Assembly: GCA_902550635.1 (NCBI GenBank)
Contig: CACCZY010000001.1
Coordinates: 31,096 to 95,095 of the forward strand
Direction of reading: 5' to 3'
Source of the DNA: an uncultured Pelagibacteraceae bacterium
GTDB lineage: Bacteria > Pseudomonadota > Alphaproteobacteria > Pelagibacterales > Pelagibacteraceae
Length of the DNA stretch: 64,000 bases
The notes beneath the pieces are model-generated. The model was not told the DNA's origin. It saw nothing but the letters and a program-made list of their open reading frames with translations, and searched no databases. Every line of letters starts with the position of its first letter. Within the stretch, counting starts at the first letter, position 1. Below are positions 52,956 to 63,722 of the stretch, one piece after another. The translations under genes and the position numbers were made by a program.

Positions 52956-54872
52956 TTAAATTGATGGGGCTTTGTTTAAAGCTGAATAAATTTCTAAAAA
53001 TTTTCTTACTTCCATATTTTCTTGTTTTGTAGAATCCAATTGTCTAATAGTTACAGTGTGACTGTCAACTTCTTTTTTACCACAAATCAACAATATTGGT
53101 ACTTTGCTTAAAGAATGTTCTCTTATCTTATAATTTAAATTATGATTTTTTAAATCAACTTCACAATTTAAACCTATGCTACTGATTTTGTTATATATTT
53201 TTTTTGCATAATCATCAAATTCTGAGGAAACTGGTATTACAATTACCTGAAGTGGGTTTATCCAAAAAGGAAGTTTGCCTGCATAATTTTCTATTAATAT
53301 TCCAATGAATCTTTCAAGAGATCCAAATAATGCTCTATGTAACATAACTGGTATTTTTTTTGACCCATCTTTATCAACAAATGAAGCACCTAACCTTTCT
53401 GGCAAATTTAAATCTACTTGTAAAGTTCCACATTGCCAATCTCTTCCTATTGCATCTCTTAAAACAAATTCAATCTTTGGTCCGTAAAATGCTCCTTCTC
53501 CTTTATTTACACTATATTCTAATTTTGATGCTTTCACTGCTTTAAGCAATGCAGCTTCGGATTTATCCCAAACTTTATCATCACCAACTCTTATTTCTGG
53601 TCTATCAGAATATTTTAATATTACATTTGAAAAACCTAAATCTTTATAAATTTCTAAAATTAAATTAGTAACTGACAAAGATTCATCTGTTATTTGATCT
53701 TCTGTACAAAAAATATGCGCATCGTCTTGGGTAAATGCTCTAACTCTCATTAATCCATGAAGAGCACCTGATGGTTCGTATCTATGAACTTTTCCAAATT
53801 CAGACATTTTAAGTGGTAAATCTCTATAACTTTTTAAGCCTTGGTTAAAAATTTGTACACAACCAGGACAATTCATTGGTTTAATTGCAAATATTTTTTC
53901 ATCTGGAGTGGTTGAAGTATACATGTGTTGACCAAATTTCTCCCAGTGTCCAGATTTTTCCCATATAGATCTATCTAATATTTCTGGTGTATTTATTTCT
54001 TTATAACCAGCATGCTTTTGTTTAATTCTCATAAATTCAATTAATTTTTGAAATAAAGTCCAACCTTTTTCATGCCAAAAAACAGACCCTGGACTTTCTT
54101 CTCTAAAATGAAATAAGTCCATTTCTTTTCCTAATTTTCTATGATCTCTTTTTTCAGCTTCTTCAATTCTATTTAAATATTCATCAAGTTCTTTTTGAGA
54201 AGGCCATGCTGTACCATAAATTCTTTGCAACATTTCATTTTTCGAGTCACCTCTCCAATAAGCGCCCGCAACTTTCGTGAGCTTAAAATATTTCCCAACT
54301 TTTCCTGTTGAAGTTAGATGTGGACCTCTACATAAATCGTGCCATTTTCCATGAAAATAGATGGATACTTCTTCTCCTTTTGGAATACTTTTTATTATTT
54401 CAGCTTTGTAAATTTCGCCAGCTTTTTTAAAATGTTCTATAGCTTTTTCTCTTTCCCATACTTCTCTGTGAGTTGGCTCATCTCTTTCAATAATTTCTTT
54501 CATTTTTTTTTCTATTTTTTGAAGATCTTTCTGAGTAAAAGGCTCATTTCTCGCAAAATCATAATAAAAACCATTTTCAATTACTGGCCCTATGGTCACT
54601 TGAGTTCCGGGAAAAAGTTCTTGTACTGCCATTGCTAGAACATGTGCTGTATCATGTCTTATTGTTTCTACACCCTCTTTATCTTTAGAGGTATGAATTT
54701 TTACTGAGCAATCATTTTCTATTTCAAAATTTAAATCTTTTAAATTACCATCAACACTTATAACTAATGCTTGCTTCGATAAAGATTTACTTATTTTATC
54801 AGCAATTTTTAATCCAGTAACTTTTTTTTCAAAAGTTATAATATTTCCGTCTGGTAATTTTATATTTGGCAT
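52956..54872 (-). CDS. thrS: Threonyl-tRNA synthetase
   Basis: MPNIKLPDGN start, HDTAHVLAMAVQELFPGTQVTIGP, motif 3 VMLHRALFGSLERFIGILIE; the ORF-track 22-aa upstream extension is probably untranslated. Confidence 0.97.
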   Translation of the reverse strand: MPNIKLPDGNIITFEKKVTGLKIADKISKSLSKQALVISVDGNLKDLNFEIENDCSVKIHTSKDKEGVETIRHDTAHVLAMAVQELFPGTQVTIGPVIENGFYYDFARNEPFTQKDLQKIEKKMKEIIERDEPTHREVWEREKAIEHFKKAGEIYKAEIIKSIPKGEEVSIYFHGKWHDLCRGPHLTSTGKVGKYFKLTKVAGAYWRGDSKNEMLQRIYGTAWPSQKELDEYLNRIEEAEKRDHRKLGKEMDLFHFREESPGSVFWHEKGWTLFQKLIEFMRIKQKHAGYKEINTPEILDRSIWEKSGHWEKFGQHMYTSTTPDEKIFAIKPMNCPGCVQIFNQGLKSYRDLPLKMSEFGKVHRYEPSGALHGLMRVRAFTQDDAHIFCTEDQITDESLSVTNLILEIYKDLGFSNVILKYSDRPEIRVGDDKVWDKSEAALLKAVKASKLEYSVNKGEGAFYGPKIEFVLRDAIGRDWQCGTLQVDLNLPERLGASFVDKDGSKKIPVMLHRALFGSLERFIGILIENYAGKLPFWINPLQVIVIPVSSEFDDYAKKIYNKISSIGLNCEVDLKNHNLNYKIREHSLSKVPILLICGKKEVDSHTVTIRQLDSTKQENMEVRKFLEIYSALNKAPSI

Positions 54873-54876
54873 TAAT

Positions 54877-56031
54877 TTATTTTTTAAATAACTTTTTATA
54901 CTCTGTGTACGTAGAAAAACACATTTTTTCAATTTCAAATTTTTTTAAAACATGCTTTCTTGCTTCTAATCCCATTGATTCTAAAGTCTGACGGTCTAAA
55001 TTTAGCACATGAACTATTTTATCAGCTAATTTTTCAACATTATTACTTTCAAATAAAAAACCTGTTTTATTATCTACTATTGTTTCTATAGATCCACCTA
55101 TATTACTAGCAATAATAGGTTTTTCCATTGATTGAGCCTCAACGGAAACTCTTCCAAAAGCCTCTGGTTCTATTGAAGTAGAAACAACAATTCTTGAAAC
55201 TTTATAAGCTAAGGGCATCAATTCACAATTTTCAATAAATTTTAAATTATCGTGAAGTCTAAATCTATCAACTAAACTTTCTAATTTTTTTCTATATATT
55301 TTTCTGCCTTGATCACTACCAAGTATTATTGCATAAAATGGAAATTTATAATATTCGTTAATCCTATTCAAAGCTTCTATAAATAATTCTTGGCCTTTCC
55401 ATGAAGTAAGTCGGCCAGGTAGTAAAATTATAGGTCTATCATTTTTAATACCCCATTTTTTTAAAAGTTTTGCTTCATCATTATGATCAATTTTTTTTGA
55501 ATCAAAGTATTCTGTATTGATTCCTCTAAATATAACCATAAATTTATTTATCTTTTTTACATAATCTGGATACTTTTCATTAATATGTGAAAATATAAAA
55601 TTTGATCCTGCAATGACTAGATCTGACCTTAACATTACAGAATTATAAAATTTTTTGAACTTATTATTGAAATTATATGTGCCATGAAATGTGGTCACAA
55701 ATTTTTTCCTTGTCAATTTAGTTGCAATTAAACATGACCAAGCTGGAGCTCTACTTCTTGCATGAACAATATCAATTTTAAAAATAAAAATAATTAAAGT
55801 TAAGATTATTGAATTTATTAACATTAAAATTGGGTTTTTAGATTGTACGGGTAGACGAATAAGTTTTACTTTTTTTTTGTTTAAGTATTTTATCAATTCT
55901 CCACCACTTGTCACAATATAAGAACCAACTTTATTTTCTGCTAAATAGTGAGCAAGGTCATAACAACCTGTTTCTGCGCCACCATATCCAAGTTTGGGAA
56001 TTACTTGCAAAACTTTTAATTTTGATGACAT
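54877..56031 (-). CDS. Glycosyltransferase family 4 (GT-B) protein
   Basis: VLQVIPKLGYGGAETGCYDLA, LPGRLTSWKGQELFIEAL, EPEAFGRVSVEAQSMEKPIIASNIGG. Confidence 0.9.
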   Translation of the reverse strand: MSSKLKVLQVIPKLGYGGAETGCYDLAHYLAENKVGSYIVTSGGELIKYLNKKKVKLIRLPVQSKNPILMLINSIILTLIIFIFKIDIVHARSRAPAWSCLIATKLTRKKFVTTFHGTYNFNNKFKKFYNSVMLRSDLVIAGSNFIFSHINEKYPDYVKKINKFMVIFRGINTEYFDSKKIDHNDEAKLLKKWGIKNDRPIILLPGRLTSWKGQELFIEALNRINEYYKFPFYAIILGSDQGRKIYRKKLESLVDRFRLHDNLKFIENCELMPLAYKVSRIVVSTSIEPEAFGRVSVEAQSMEKPIIASNIGGSIETIVDNKTGFLFESNNVEKLADKIVHVLNLDRQTLESMGLEARKHVLKKFEIEKMCFSTYTEYKKLFKK

Positions 56032-56074
56032 ATGATAAAATAATATAATATCAGAATAGTTCTATAAAACTTAC

Positions 56075-56839
56075 ATGAAAAAATATAAATTTCTTAAAAT
56101 TTCAAAAACTAAAAAGCTTAGATATATAAGCAATTATTTCAAAAAAAACCTATATGTAGTTTTTCTACATGGTTTTGCTTCTGATATTGAAGGTAAAAAA
56201 CCAAAATCATTTAAAAAATATGCAGTTAAAAATAAATTAGGTTTCTTAGCTATGGAATATACAGGACACGGAAAATCATCAGGTAAATTTACAAATGGAA
56301 ACATAAGCTCTTGGAGCAATGATGCAAAAAAATCTATAAAAAAAATTGTAAAAAAGAACAATTTTATTTTAATTGGATCAAGTATGGGTTCTTGGGTATC
56401 TTTAATTTTATTCAAATATTTCAAAAAACAAATTAAAGGATTTATTGGAATTGGATCTGCTCCTGAATTTATATCAAAATTAATGTGGAATAAATTTAGT
56501 AAAAAAATAAAAAATGAAATTATAAAAAATAAGCTTTGCAAAATAAAAAATGGAAATTATGAATACATAATCACCCATCAATTAATTAAAGATGGTATAA
56601 AAAGGAAAAATAAAGTTTTAAATAAAAAAATTAAATCAAATATTTATGTAACTATGATTCATGGAAAAAAAGATGAAATTGTTCCAGTTTCTTATTCAAA
56701 AAAAGTTCTTGGTATTTTTAATCAAGCAAAAAAAAAGCTTAAAATAGTTAAAAATGGTGATCACAGTTTATCATCAAATAGAAATTTAAAATTAATTATA
56801 AAAGAATTAAATCTGGTTGTTCAAAAAATTATTAACTAG
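56075..56839 (+). CDS. Alpha/beta hydrolase
   Basis: VVFLHGFASDIEGKK, MEYTGHGKSSGKF, nucleophile elbow GSSMGSW, HGKKDEIVP, GDHSL. Confidence 0.88.
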   Translation: MKKYKFLKISKTKKLRYISNYFKKNLYVVFLHGFASDIEGKKPKSFKKYAVKNKLGFLAMEYTGHGKSSGKFTNGNISSWSNDAKKSIKKIVKKNNFILIGSSMGSWVSLILFKYFKKQIKGFIGIGSAPEFISKLMWNKFSKKIKNEIIKNKLCKIKNGNYEYIITHQLIKDGIKRKNKVLNKKIKSNIYVTMIHGKKDEIVPVSYSKKVLGIFNQAKKKLKIVKNGDHSLSSNRNLKLIIKELNLVVQKIIN

Positions 56840-59800
56840 CTATACCAATATTTTTTTTATTAGATAATGAATTTTCAAGTTTATCTATCATCTCTTTTGG
56901 ACAAACTTGATAAAAATGTTCTATCTTATTTTCAAAATTAGCTAAAATTTTTTTTGAATGATTTGATTTTGTTTCAGTGTAATGTTTTAATATTAATTCT
57001 TTTAAAAATTTTTTCCAATAATCAGTTTCTAGCCTTTGCCAAATAACTGTTTCAGCATTCACTTTTTTTTCAAAATTATTTTTTTCATCGTAAATAAATG
57101 CCATACCACCGGTCATGCCTGCAGCAAAATTATCTCCAACATCCCCCAAGATTACTACGTTTCCACCTGTCATATATTCACAGCCATTTGAATCACATCC
57201 TTCAATAACCGAGGTAGCACCAGAATTTCTGACTGCAAATCTTTCTCCAGCTTGACCTGAAGCAAATAAAAAACCAGACGTTGCACCGTACAAAACAGTA
57301 TTTCCAATGATAGTATTTTGATTTGATATCAAGCTACTTTCATCTTGAAGACTTATGGAAATTGTAGCGCCAGATAAACCTTTTCCAACATAATCATTAG
57401 CATCGCCTTTAAGATTTAATTTTAGACCTTGTACTCCAAAGGCACCGAAGGACTGACCTGCTGATCCAACAAAATTAAGAGTAATGAAATTTTCATCTAA
57501 TTTTTTTTCACCAAATTTTTTATATAAATTATAAGAAATTCTTGTTCCTACAGCTCTATTTGTATTTTTAATTTTATAATTTTTTTCAACTGCACCTTTT
57601 TTATTTATTAACTGTTCAATTTCTGGCCAAATTTTTTGGTCAATAGTTCCTGGAACCTCGATTATAGAACTGTTTTCACAATATCTTTTATTTTCTCCAG
57701 GATCAGCTTGTACAAAAAGAGGATTTAGATCGAGATCGTCTAGATTGGGAGATCCTTTATTTACTTGTTTCAACAGATCTGTTCTGCCTATAATCTCATT
57801 CAAATTCTTAAATCCAAGCTTAGCCAAAATTTCCCTAACCTCTCGAGCAATAAAAGTAAAAAGATTGACTACTTTGTCTGGGGTTCCACTAAATTTTTTT
57901 CTTAACTCTTCATCTTGAGTACAAATACCAACAGGACAAGTATTTGAATGACATTGTCTTACCATAATGCATCCCATTGCAACTAATGCAGTAGTGGCTA
58001 TACCAAATTCTTCTGCTCCCATCATGGCTGCTATCACTACGTCTCTTCCAGTTTTAATTCCTCCATCTGTTCTTAATGTTACCGAGTGTCTTAGATTATT
58101 TAGTGTTAATACTTGGTTTGCTTCTGTTAAACCCATTTCCCATGGCACACCTACATATTTAACACTTGTTTGAGGTGTAGCTCCAGTACCTCCATTATGA
58201 CCAGAAATCAAAATAATATCTGCTTTTGCTTTTGCAACTCCTGCAGCAATAGTTCCAACTCCTGAAGAGGCAACTAATTTTACTCCAACTCTAGCATTTG
58301 GATTAATTTGTTTTAAATCGTATATAAGCTGCGCCAAGTCTTCTATAGAGTAGATATCATGATGAGGGGGAGGAGATATTAAAGTCACTCCAGGTGTTGA
58401 ATATCTTAGTTTTGCAATTTCTTTAGTAACTTTAAAACCTGGAAGTTGTCCTCCTTCACCAGGTTTAGCACCTTGCGCAATTTTAATTTCTATTTCGTTA
58501 CAATTATTTAAGTAATTTATTGTTACACCAAATCTCGCTGAGGCTATTTGTTTTACTCTTGAATTTGCTGAATCTCCATTGTCTAGCTTTTTAAATCTTT
58601 TCTCATCTTCACCTCCTTCTCCACTGCAAGAAGCGCCTTTAATTCTATTCATAGCTATTGCTAAAGTTTCATGAGCTTCTTTAGACAGGGCTCCATGTGA
58701 CATGCTACCACTTCCAAAACGTTTGAGTATATTTTCTGCCGGTTCAACCTCAGAAATATCGATAGAATTTTTTAAATATCTTTGTCTAAAATCAGTTAAA
58801 TCTCTTAGATTAATTGGTGGCAAATCGTATATGCCTTTTGCATATTTTTTATACAAATCGTAAGAATTTTTTGTAACCGATGTTTGAAGTAGATGAATTA
58901 AATTTCCTTGATATTGATGTGTTTCTCCATTTTTTCTAAATTTGTAAAGGCCGCCAATAGGTAAAATGTTTGAATTATTTTTAAATGCGTTTTGATGGTT
59001 TGTTCTAATTTTTTTTTCTATTCCTGTTAATCCAATTCCTGAAATTTTTGACAGAACTCCTGGAAAATATTCATTTACAATAGTTCTGCTTAAACCTACG
59101 GTTTCAAAGTTGCAGCCACCTCTATAAGAACTAATTACAGATATGCCCATTTTAGACATAATTTTTAATAAACCATAGTTGACTGATTTTACATATTTTC
59201 TAACACATTCATCATAGGTTAGCTTTGGAAAAAGTTTTTTTTGAAATCTTTGATGAATACTATCTAGAGCAAGATATGGATTTACAGTTGTGGCTCCTAC
59301 ACCAATCAAAGTTGCCAATGAATGGGTATCTAATGCTTCACCAGTCTGAACATTTATAGAAACATATCCTCTTAGCTTTAAATTAATTAAATGAGTATTT
59401 ATTGCACCAATGCATAAAAGCATTGGCATTGGCATTTTATTGTCTGATATATTTTTATCTGATAGTACTATTTGAGTAATTCCTTGCCTTACAGCAATTT
59501 CTGACTCTTTTTTTATTTTTTGTATTGCATTTTCTAAGGTTTCATCATCAACAAATGTGCATTCTATTAGTTTATGATTATCACCGAAGTAAGATAAAAA
59601 GTTTTCAAACTGTGAATTAGATAATATTGGACTTTCTAAAACATAAATATTTTTTTCTGTTAAATTATTAAAATCTAAAATATTTCCAAGATTACCAAAT
59701 CGTGTTTTTAGACTCATTACTTTATTTTCTCTTAAAGAATCTATTGGTGGGTTTGTAACTTGACTAAAATTTTGTCTAAAATAGTGATATAGTGGCCTAT

Positions 59801-61340
59801 ACTTATCAGATAAAACTGCTAAAGGAGTATCATCGCCCATTGAACCAGTGGCTTCTTTTTCATCTTCTACCATTGGATGCAAAATTAACTCTAAATCTTC
59901 TAAGCTATAACCAAAACAGTGTTGTTTTTGCCTTAATTCATTACCTTCAAAGATATTTTTTTCATTTTTAATTTGAAATTTTTTATCTAAGTCAATTATT
60001 TGATTATTAAAATCCTTATATTCTTTTGCTAAGTAATTTTTTATTTGACTATTTGTATAAACTTTTCCTTTATCTATTCTTACACCTAAAATATCTCCTG
60101 GACCTAATCTTCCTTTGGATACAATTAATTTTTCATCAAATTCAATCATTCCTGTTTCGGATCCAGCAAATAGTAATTTATCTTTTGTTACAGAATATCT
60201 AAGTGGTCTTAAACCATTTCTGTCATTTGCAACTATCACCCATTCATTGTCTGTGGCAGCTATCGCTGCTGGACCATCCCAAGGTTCCATTGTACTATTA
60301 AGAAAATTAAATAACTGCCGTTGATCTTTTGACAAAATTTTACTTTTTTTTGACCACGCGTCAGGAATTAACATTAGTTTTGCTAAAGGAGCAGATTGCC
60401 CAGATATATTTAATAGTTCAAAAACATTGTCTAAAGACGCAGAGTCTGAATTACCTGATGGAATTACTGGTTTAAGATTTTCAATATCATCAAATATTGG
60501 GCTAAACATTTCTTGCTCATGCACTTTCATCCAATTAATATTGCCTTTTAAAGTGTTTATTTCTCCATTATGAGCCAATGCTCTAAATGGCTGGGCCAAA
60601 TCCCAACTTGGAGCAGTGTTTGTAGAAAATCTTTGATGGAAAATTGCAAATCTAGATATAAATCTTTCATCTTTTAAATCAGGGTAAAAATCAGAAAGTG
60701 CTTCCGCTAAAAACATTCCTTTATAAATAATTGATTTAGAACTAAATGAACAAATATAAAAACTGTTTAAATTATTAACTACAGCTTCCTTCTCTATTCT
60801 TCTTCTGGACTCATACAATTTTATTTCTAACTTTTTACCAGTAATTAATTTATCATTATGATTAAATAAAACTTGTGCTATTTCTGGCCTAGTTAATTCA
60901 GCTTTTTCTCCTAAAACTTTTGGATTAACCGGAACCTGCCTCCATCCATAAATATTAAAATTACTTTTAGTGAGAATACTTTCTATAATTGTCCTACATT
61001 GTTCTTGTGCCGGATAATTATTTCTAGGAAGAAATACCATTCCAACACAAACTTCTGAATTATCATGTGAATGGCCTGTATTTTCAATTTTTTCTATAAA
61101 AAAATCTTGAGGTATTTCAACGTGGATTCCAGCTCCATCTCCGGTCTTACCGTCTGCATCAACTGCTCCTCTATGCCAAACAGCCTTCAATGCTTCAATT
61201 CCATATTCAACCACTTTTCTCGATTTTTTTCCTTCTGTAGAAGCAACGAGTCCAACACCACAAGCATCATGTTCTTGACTTTCTGAGTAAATATTATTTT
61301 TTTTTAATAAATTTAAATTTTTTTCCCTAATTTTTATCAT
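56832..61340 (-). CDS. gltB: Glutamate synthase (NADPH) large chain
   Basis: HDACGVGLVA class II amidotransferase, GEGGEDEKRF, PPPHHDIYSIEDLAQLIYDLK, GHNGGTGA, CHSNTCPVGICTQ. Confidence 0.97.
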   Translation of the reverse strand: MIKIREKNLNLLKKNNIYSESQEHDACGVGLVASTEGKKSRKVVEYGIEALKAVWHRGAVDADGKTGDGAGIHVEIPQDFFIEKIENTGHSHDNSEVCVGMVFLPRNNYPAQEQCRTIIESILTKSNFNIYGWRQVPVNPKVLGEKAELTRPEIAQVLFNHNDKLITGKKLEIKLYESRRRIEKEAVVNNLNSFYICSFSSKSIIYKGMFLAEALSDFYPDLKDERFISRFAIFHQRFSTNTAPSWDLAQPFRALAHNGEINTLKGNINWMKVHEQEMFSPIFDDIENLKPVIPSGNSDSASLDNVFELLNISGQSAPLAKLMLIPDAWSKKSKILSKDQRQLFNFLNSTMEPWDGPAAIAATDNEWVIVANDRNGLRPLRYSVTKDKLLFAGSETGMIEFDEKLIVSKGRLGPGDILGVRIDKGKVYTNSQIKNYLAKEYKDFNNQIIDLDKKFQIKNEKNIFEGNELRQKQHCFGYSLEDLELILHPMVEDEKEATGSMGDDTPLAVLSDKYRPLYHYFRQNFSQVTNPPIDSLRENKVMSLKTRFGNLGNILDFNNLTEKNIYVLESPILSNSQFENFLSYFGDNHKLIECTFVDDETLENAIQKIKKESEIAVRQGITQIVLSDKNISDNKMPMPMLLCIGAINTHLINLKLRGYVSINVQTGEALDTHSLATLIGVGATTVNPYLALDSIHQRFQKKLFPKLTYDECVRKYVKSVNYGLLKIMSKMGISVISSYRGGCNFETVGLSRTIVNEYFPGVLSKISGIGLTGIEKKIRTNHQNAFKNNSNILPIGGLYKFRKNGETHQYQGNLIHLLQTSVTKNSYDLYKKYAKGIYDLPPINLRDLTDFRQRYLKNSIDISEVEPAENILKRFGSGSMSHGALSKEAHETLAIAMNRIKGASCSGEGGEDEKRFKKLDNGDSANSRVKQIASARFGVTINYLNNCNEIEIKIAQGAKPGEGGQLPGFKVTKEIAKLRYSTPGVTLISPPPHHDIYSIEDLAQLIYDLKQINPNARVGVKLVASSGVGTIAAGVAKAKADIILISGHNGGTGATPQTSVKYVGVPWEMGLTEANQVLTLNNLRHSVTLRTDGGIKTGRDVVIAAMMGAEEFGIATTALVAMGCIMVRQCHSNTCPVGICTQDEELRKKFSGTPDKVVNLFTFIAREVREILAKLGFKNLNEIIGRTDLLKQVNKGSPNLDDLDLNPLFVQADPGENKRYCENSSIIEVPGTIDQKIWPEIEQLINKKGAVEKNYKIKNTNRAVGTRISYNLYKKFGEKKLDENFITLNFVGSAGQSFGAFGVQGLKLNLKGDANDYVGKGLSGATISISLQDESSLISNQNTIIGNTVLYGATSGFLFASGQAGERFAVRNSGATSVIEGCDSNGCEYMTGGNVVILGDVGDNFAAGMTGGMAFIYDEKNNFEKKVNAETVIWQRLETDYWKKFLKELILKHYTETKSNHSKKILANFENKIEHFYQVCPKEMIDKLENSLSNKKNIGIAS

Positions 61341-62785
61341 GCAACTTTTTTCTTTTGCTTATCCTTTGCTTTTAAATACTTAATGATTGATGTTGCTGCG
61401 TCTCTTCCATCTTTAATCGCCCAAACAACTAGTGAAGCTCCTCTTACAATATCTCCTGCAGCGAAAACACCTTGTAAATTAGTTTCCATTGTATCAAAAT
61501 CAGTTTTAATTGTTCCCCATTTAGTAACCTGAAGATTTATTTCGTTAAATAAATATGGTAAGTTTTCTGGATCAAATCCAAGAGCTTTAATTACAATATC
61601 TGCTTTTAAACTAAATTCTGAATTATCTTCAACAATTGGCTTCCTTCTTCCGCTTTCATCAGGTTCACTAAGCTTCATTTTATCAATTAAGATATTTTCA
61701 ATTTTATTAATACCTTCAAACTTCTTTGGATTAGATAACCAAACAAACTCGACACCTTCTTCTTCAGCATTAAATACTTCTCTTGCTGAGCCTGGCATAT
61801 TTTCCCTATCTCTTCTGTATAAACATTTTACAGATTTTGCATTTTGTCTTACTGAGGTTCTTACACAATCCATTGCTGTATCTCCACCTCCTATAACAAT
61901 TACATTTTTACCATTAGTATTGAGTGTTCCATTGTCAAACTGCTCAACTTTGTCTCCTAAACCTTTTTTATTTGATGCAGTTAAAAAATCCATTGCGGGA
62001 AAAATATTTTTTAAATTACTTCCTGGAATTTCTATTTCTCGAGGTTTATAAACTCCAGTTGAAATAAGTATTGCATCATGCTTTTCTTTTAGTTCGTTTA
62101 ATTTTGCATCTTTTCCAACTTCAAAATTTTGAATAAATTTTATACCACTTTTTTTTAAAAGATTTGTTCTTCTTTCAACTACAAATTTTTCTAGTTTAAA
62201 ATTTGGAATACCATATATAAGAAGCCCTCCTGGGCGATCGTACCTGTCGTAAATTGTCACTTGGTAACTTTCTTTTCTTAACTGTTCTGCACAAGCTAGT
62301 CCTGCTGGTCCTGCACCTATTATTCCAATTGATTGTTTTTTTTCTGATTTAATATTTATGGGCTCTATCCATTTATTTTCCCATGCATTTTCTGTAATAA
62401 ACTTTTCAATAGACCCTATTGTGACTGTTCCGTGTCCTGATTGTTCAATTACACAATTGCCTTCACATAATCTATCTTGTGGACAAATTCTTCCACAAAC
62501 CTCGGGCATGTTATTAGTGCTTTGTGAAAGTTCATAAGCTTCTTTAAGTCTTCCCTCGGCTGTTAGTTTTAACCAGTCTGGAATATTGTTACTTAAAGGA
62601 CAATGAATTTGACAAAAAGGAACCCCACATTGAGAACATCTACTAGATTGTTCTTTTGCCTTTTCATTAATGAATTCTTTATAGATTTCATTAAAATCAT
62701 CCTTTCGTTCAATGATTTCTCTTTTAGGTGGGTTTTGTTGACCTAATTTAACAAATTTTAACATTTTTTCTGTCATTTGGATCAT
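61337..62785 (-). CDS. gltD: Glutamate synthase (NADPH) small chain
   Basis: CSQCGVPFCQIHCPLSNNIPDW, GRICPQDRLCEGNCV, GIIGAGPAGLACAEQLR, VIGGGDTAMDCVRT. Confidence 0.96.
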   Translation of the reverse strand: MIQMTEKMLKFVKLGQQNPPKREIIERKDDFNEIYKEFINEKAKEQSSRCSQCGVPFCQIHCPLSNNIPDWLKLTAEGRLKEAYELSQSTNNMPEVCGRICPQDRLCEGNCVIEQSGHGTVTIGSIEKFITENAWENKWIEPINIKSEKKQSIGIIGAGPAGLACAEQLRKESYQVTIYDRYDRPGGLLIYGIPNFKLEKFVVERRTNLLKKSGIKFIQNFEVGKDAKLNELKEKHDAILISTGVYKPREIEIPGSNLKNIFPAMDFLTASNKKGLGDKVEQFDNGTLNTNGKNVIVIGGGDTAMDCVRTSVRQNAKSVKCLYRRDRENMPGSAREVFNAEEEGVEFVWLSNPKKFEGINKIENILIDKMKLSEPDESGRRKPIVEDNSEFSLKADIVIKALGFDPENLPYLFNEINLQVTKWGTIKTDFDTMETNLQGVFAAGDIVRGASLVVWAIKDGRDAATSIIKYLKAKDKQKKKVA

Positions 62786-62954
62786 CTATATAGTATTGAA
62801 TTATGTGTATAAAGTCGAATTAGGTCAATAAAATTGACATATATATATTTTTTTCCTTTGTTTTATACCTTTTTTAACTTTTTTGCATATCTAATATGCT
62901 TTCAAGTAATTGCTTTAATTCAATAGTATTTTGTTTATTTAAATAAATATCCCT

Positions 62955-63722
62955 ATGGCTTTTTATTACTTAGAAATAATAGTGTTATCTTTCATACAGG
63001 GATTTTCTGAATTTATTCCAGTAAGTTCATCTGCGCATCTAATAGTAGCTACAAATTTAGCAAATTTTAAAGTTGGTTCATTAGAACTTGATATAGGTCT
63101 GCATTTAGGTTCATTGTTAGCAATAATTTTTTACTTTAGAAAAGATTTAGTTAATATTTTTAATAATAAAGATTTAGCATACTTAATTTTTATTGGATCA
63201 ATTCCTTTAATAACATTTGGATATTTTTTATATTTTACAGGATTAATTAATCATCTGAGAAATATTGAAATTATTGCATGGACAACTTTAATTTTTAGCT
63301 TTTTACTTTACTATTCTGATCAATTTAAAGTTAAAAAAAAAATTCAAAAAGATTTAAAGATCAAAAATATTATAATAATAGGTCTATTCCAAGTTCTAGC
63401 TTTAGTGCCTGGAGTAAGTAGATCAGGTATAACAATAACTGGTGGTAGAATTTTAAATTTTAGTAGACTTGATTCATCAAAAATTTCTTTTTATCTTTCT
63501 ATACCAGCACTAGCAGGTGCTAGTTGCTTGGGCTTAAGAGATGTATGGAATGAAGGAATTGAATTAAATAATTTTATTTTACTCTCAGTATTTTTTTCAT
63601 TTATTTTTTCATACTTTACAATTAAACTTTTTTTATTATATGTAAAAAATTTTTCTCTAAATTATTTTGTATACTATAGAATATTCTTAGCTTTAATTTT
63701 ATTTACAATTATTTATAGTTAA
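62955..63722 (+). CDS. uppP: Undecaprenyl-diphosphatase UppP/BacA
   Basis: IQGFSEFIPVSSSAHLIVA, LVPGVSRSGITITGGRILNFSR. Confidence 0.95.
   Translation: MAFYYLEIIVLSFIQGFSEFIPVSSSAHLIVATNLANFKVGSLELDIGLHLGSLLAIIFYFRKDLVNIFNNKDLAYLIFIGSIPLITFGYFLYFTGLINHLRNIEIIAWTTLIFSFLLYYSDQFKVKKKIQKDLKIKNIIIIGLFQVLALVPGVSRSGITITGGRILNFSRLDSSKISFYLSIPALAGASCLGLRDVWNEGIELNNFILLSVFFSFIFSYFTIKLFLLYVKNFSLNYFVYYRIFLALILFTIIYS

Noticed and set aside
54873-54938. 22-aa extension of thrS
   Set aside because: MPNIKLPDGN is the expected ThrRS start; the extension overlaps the end of the upstream glycosyltransferase gene
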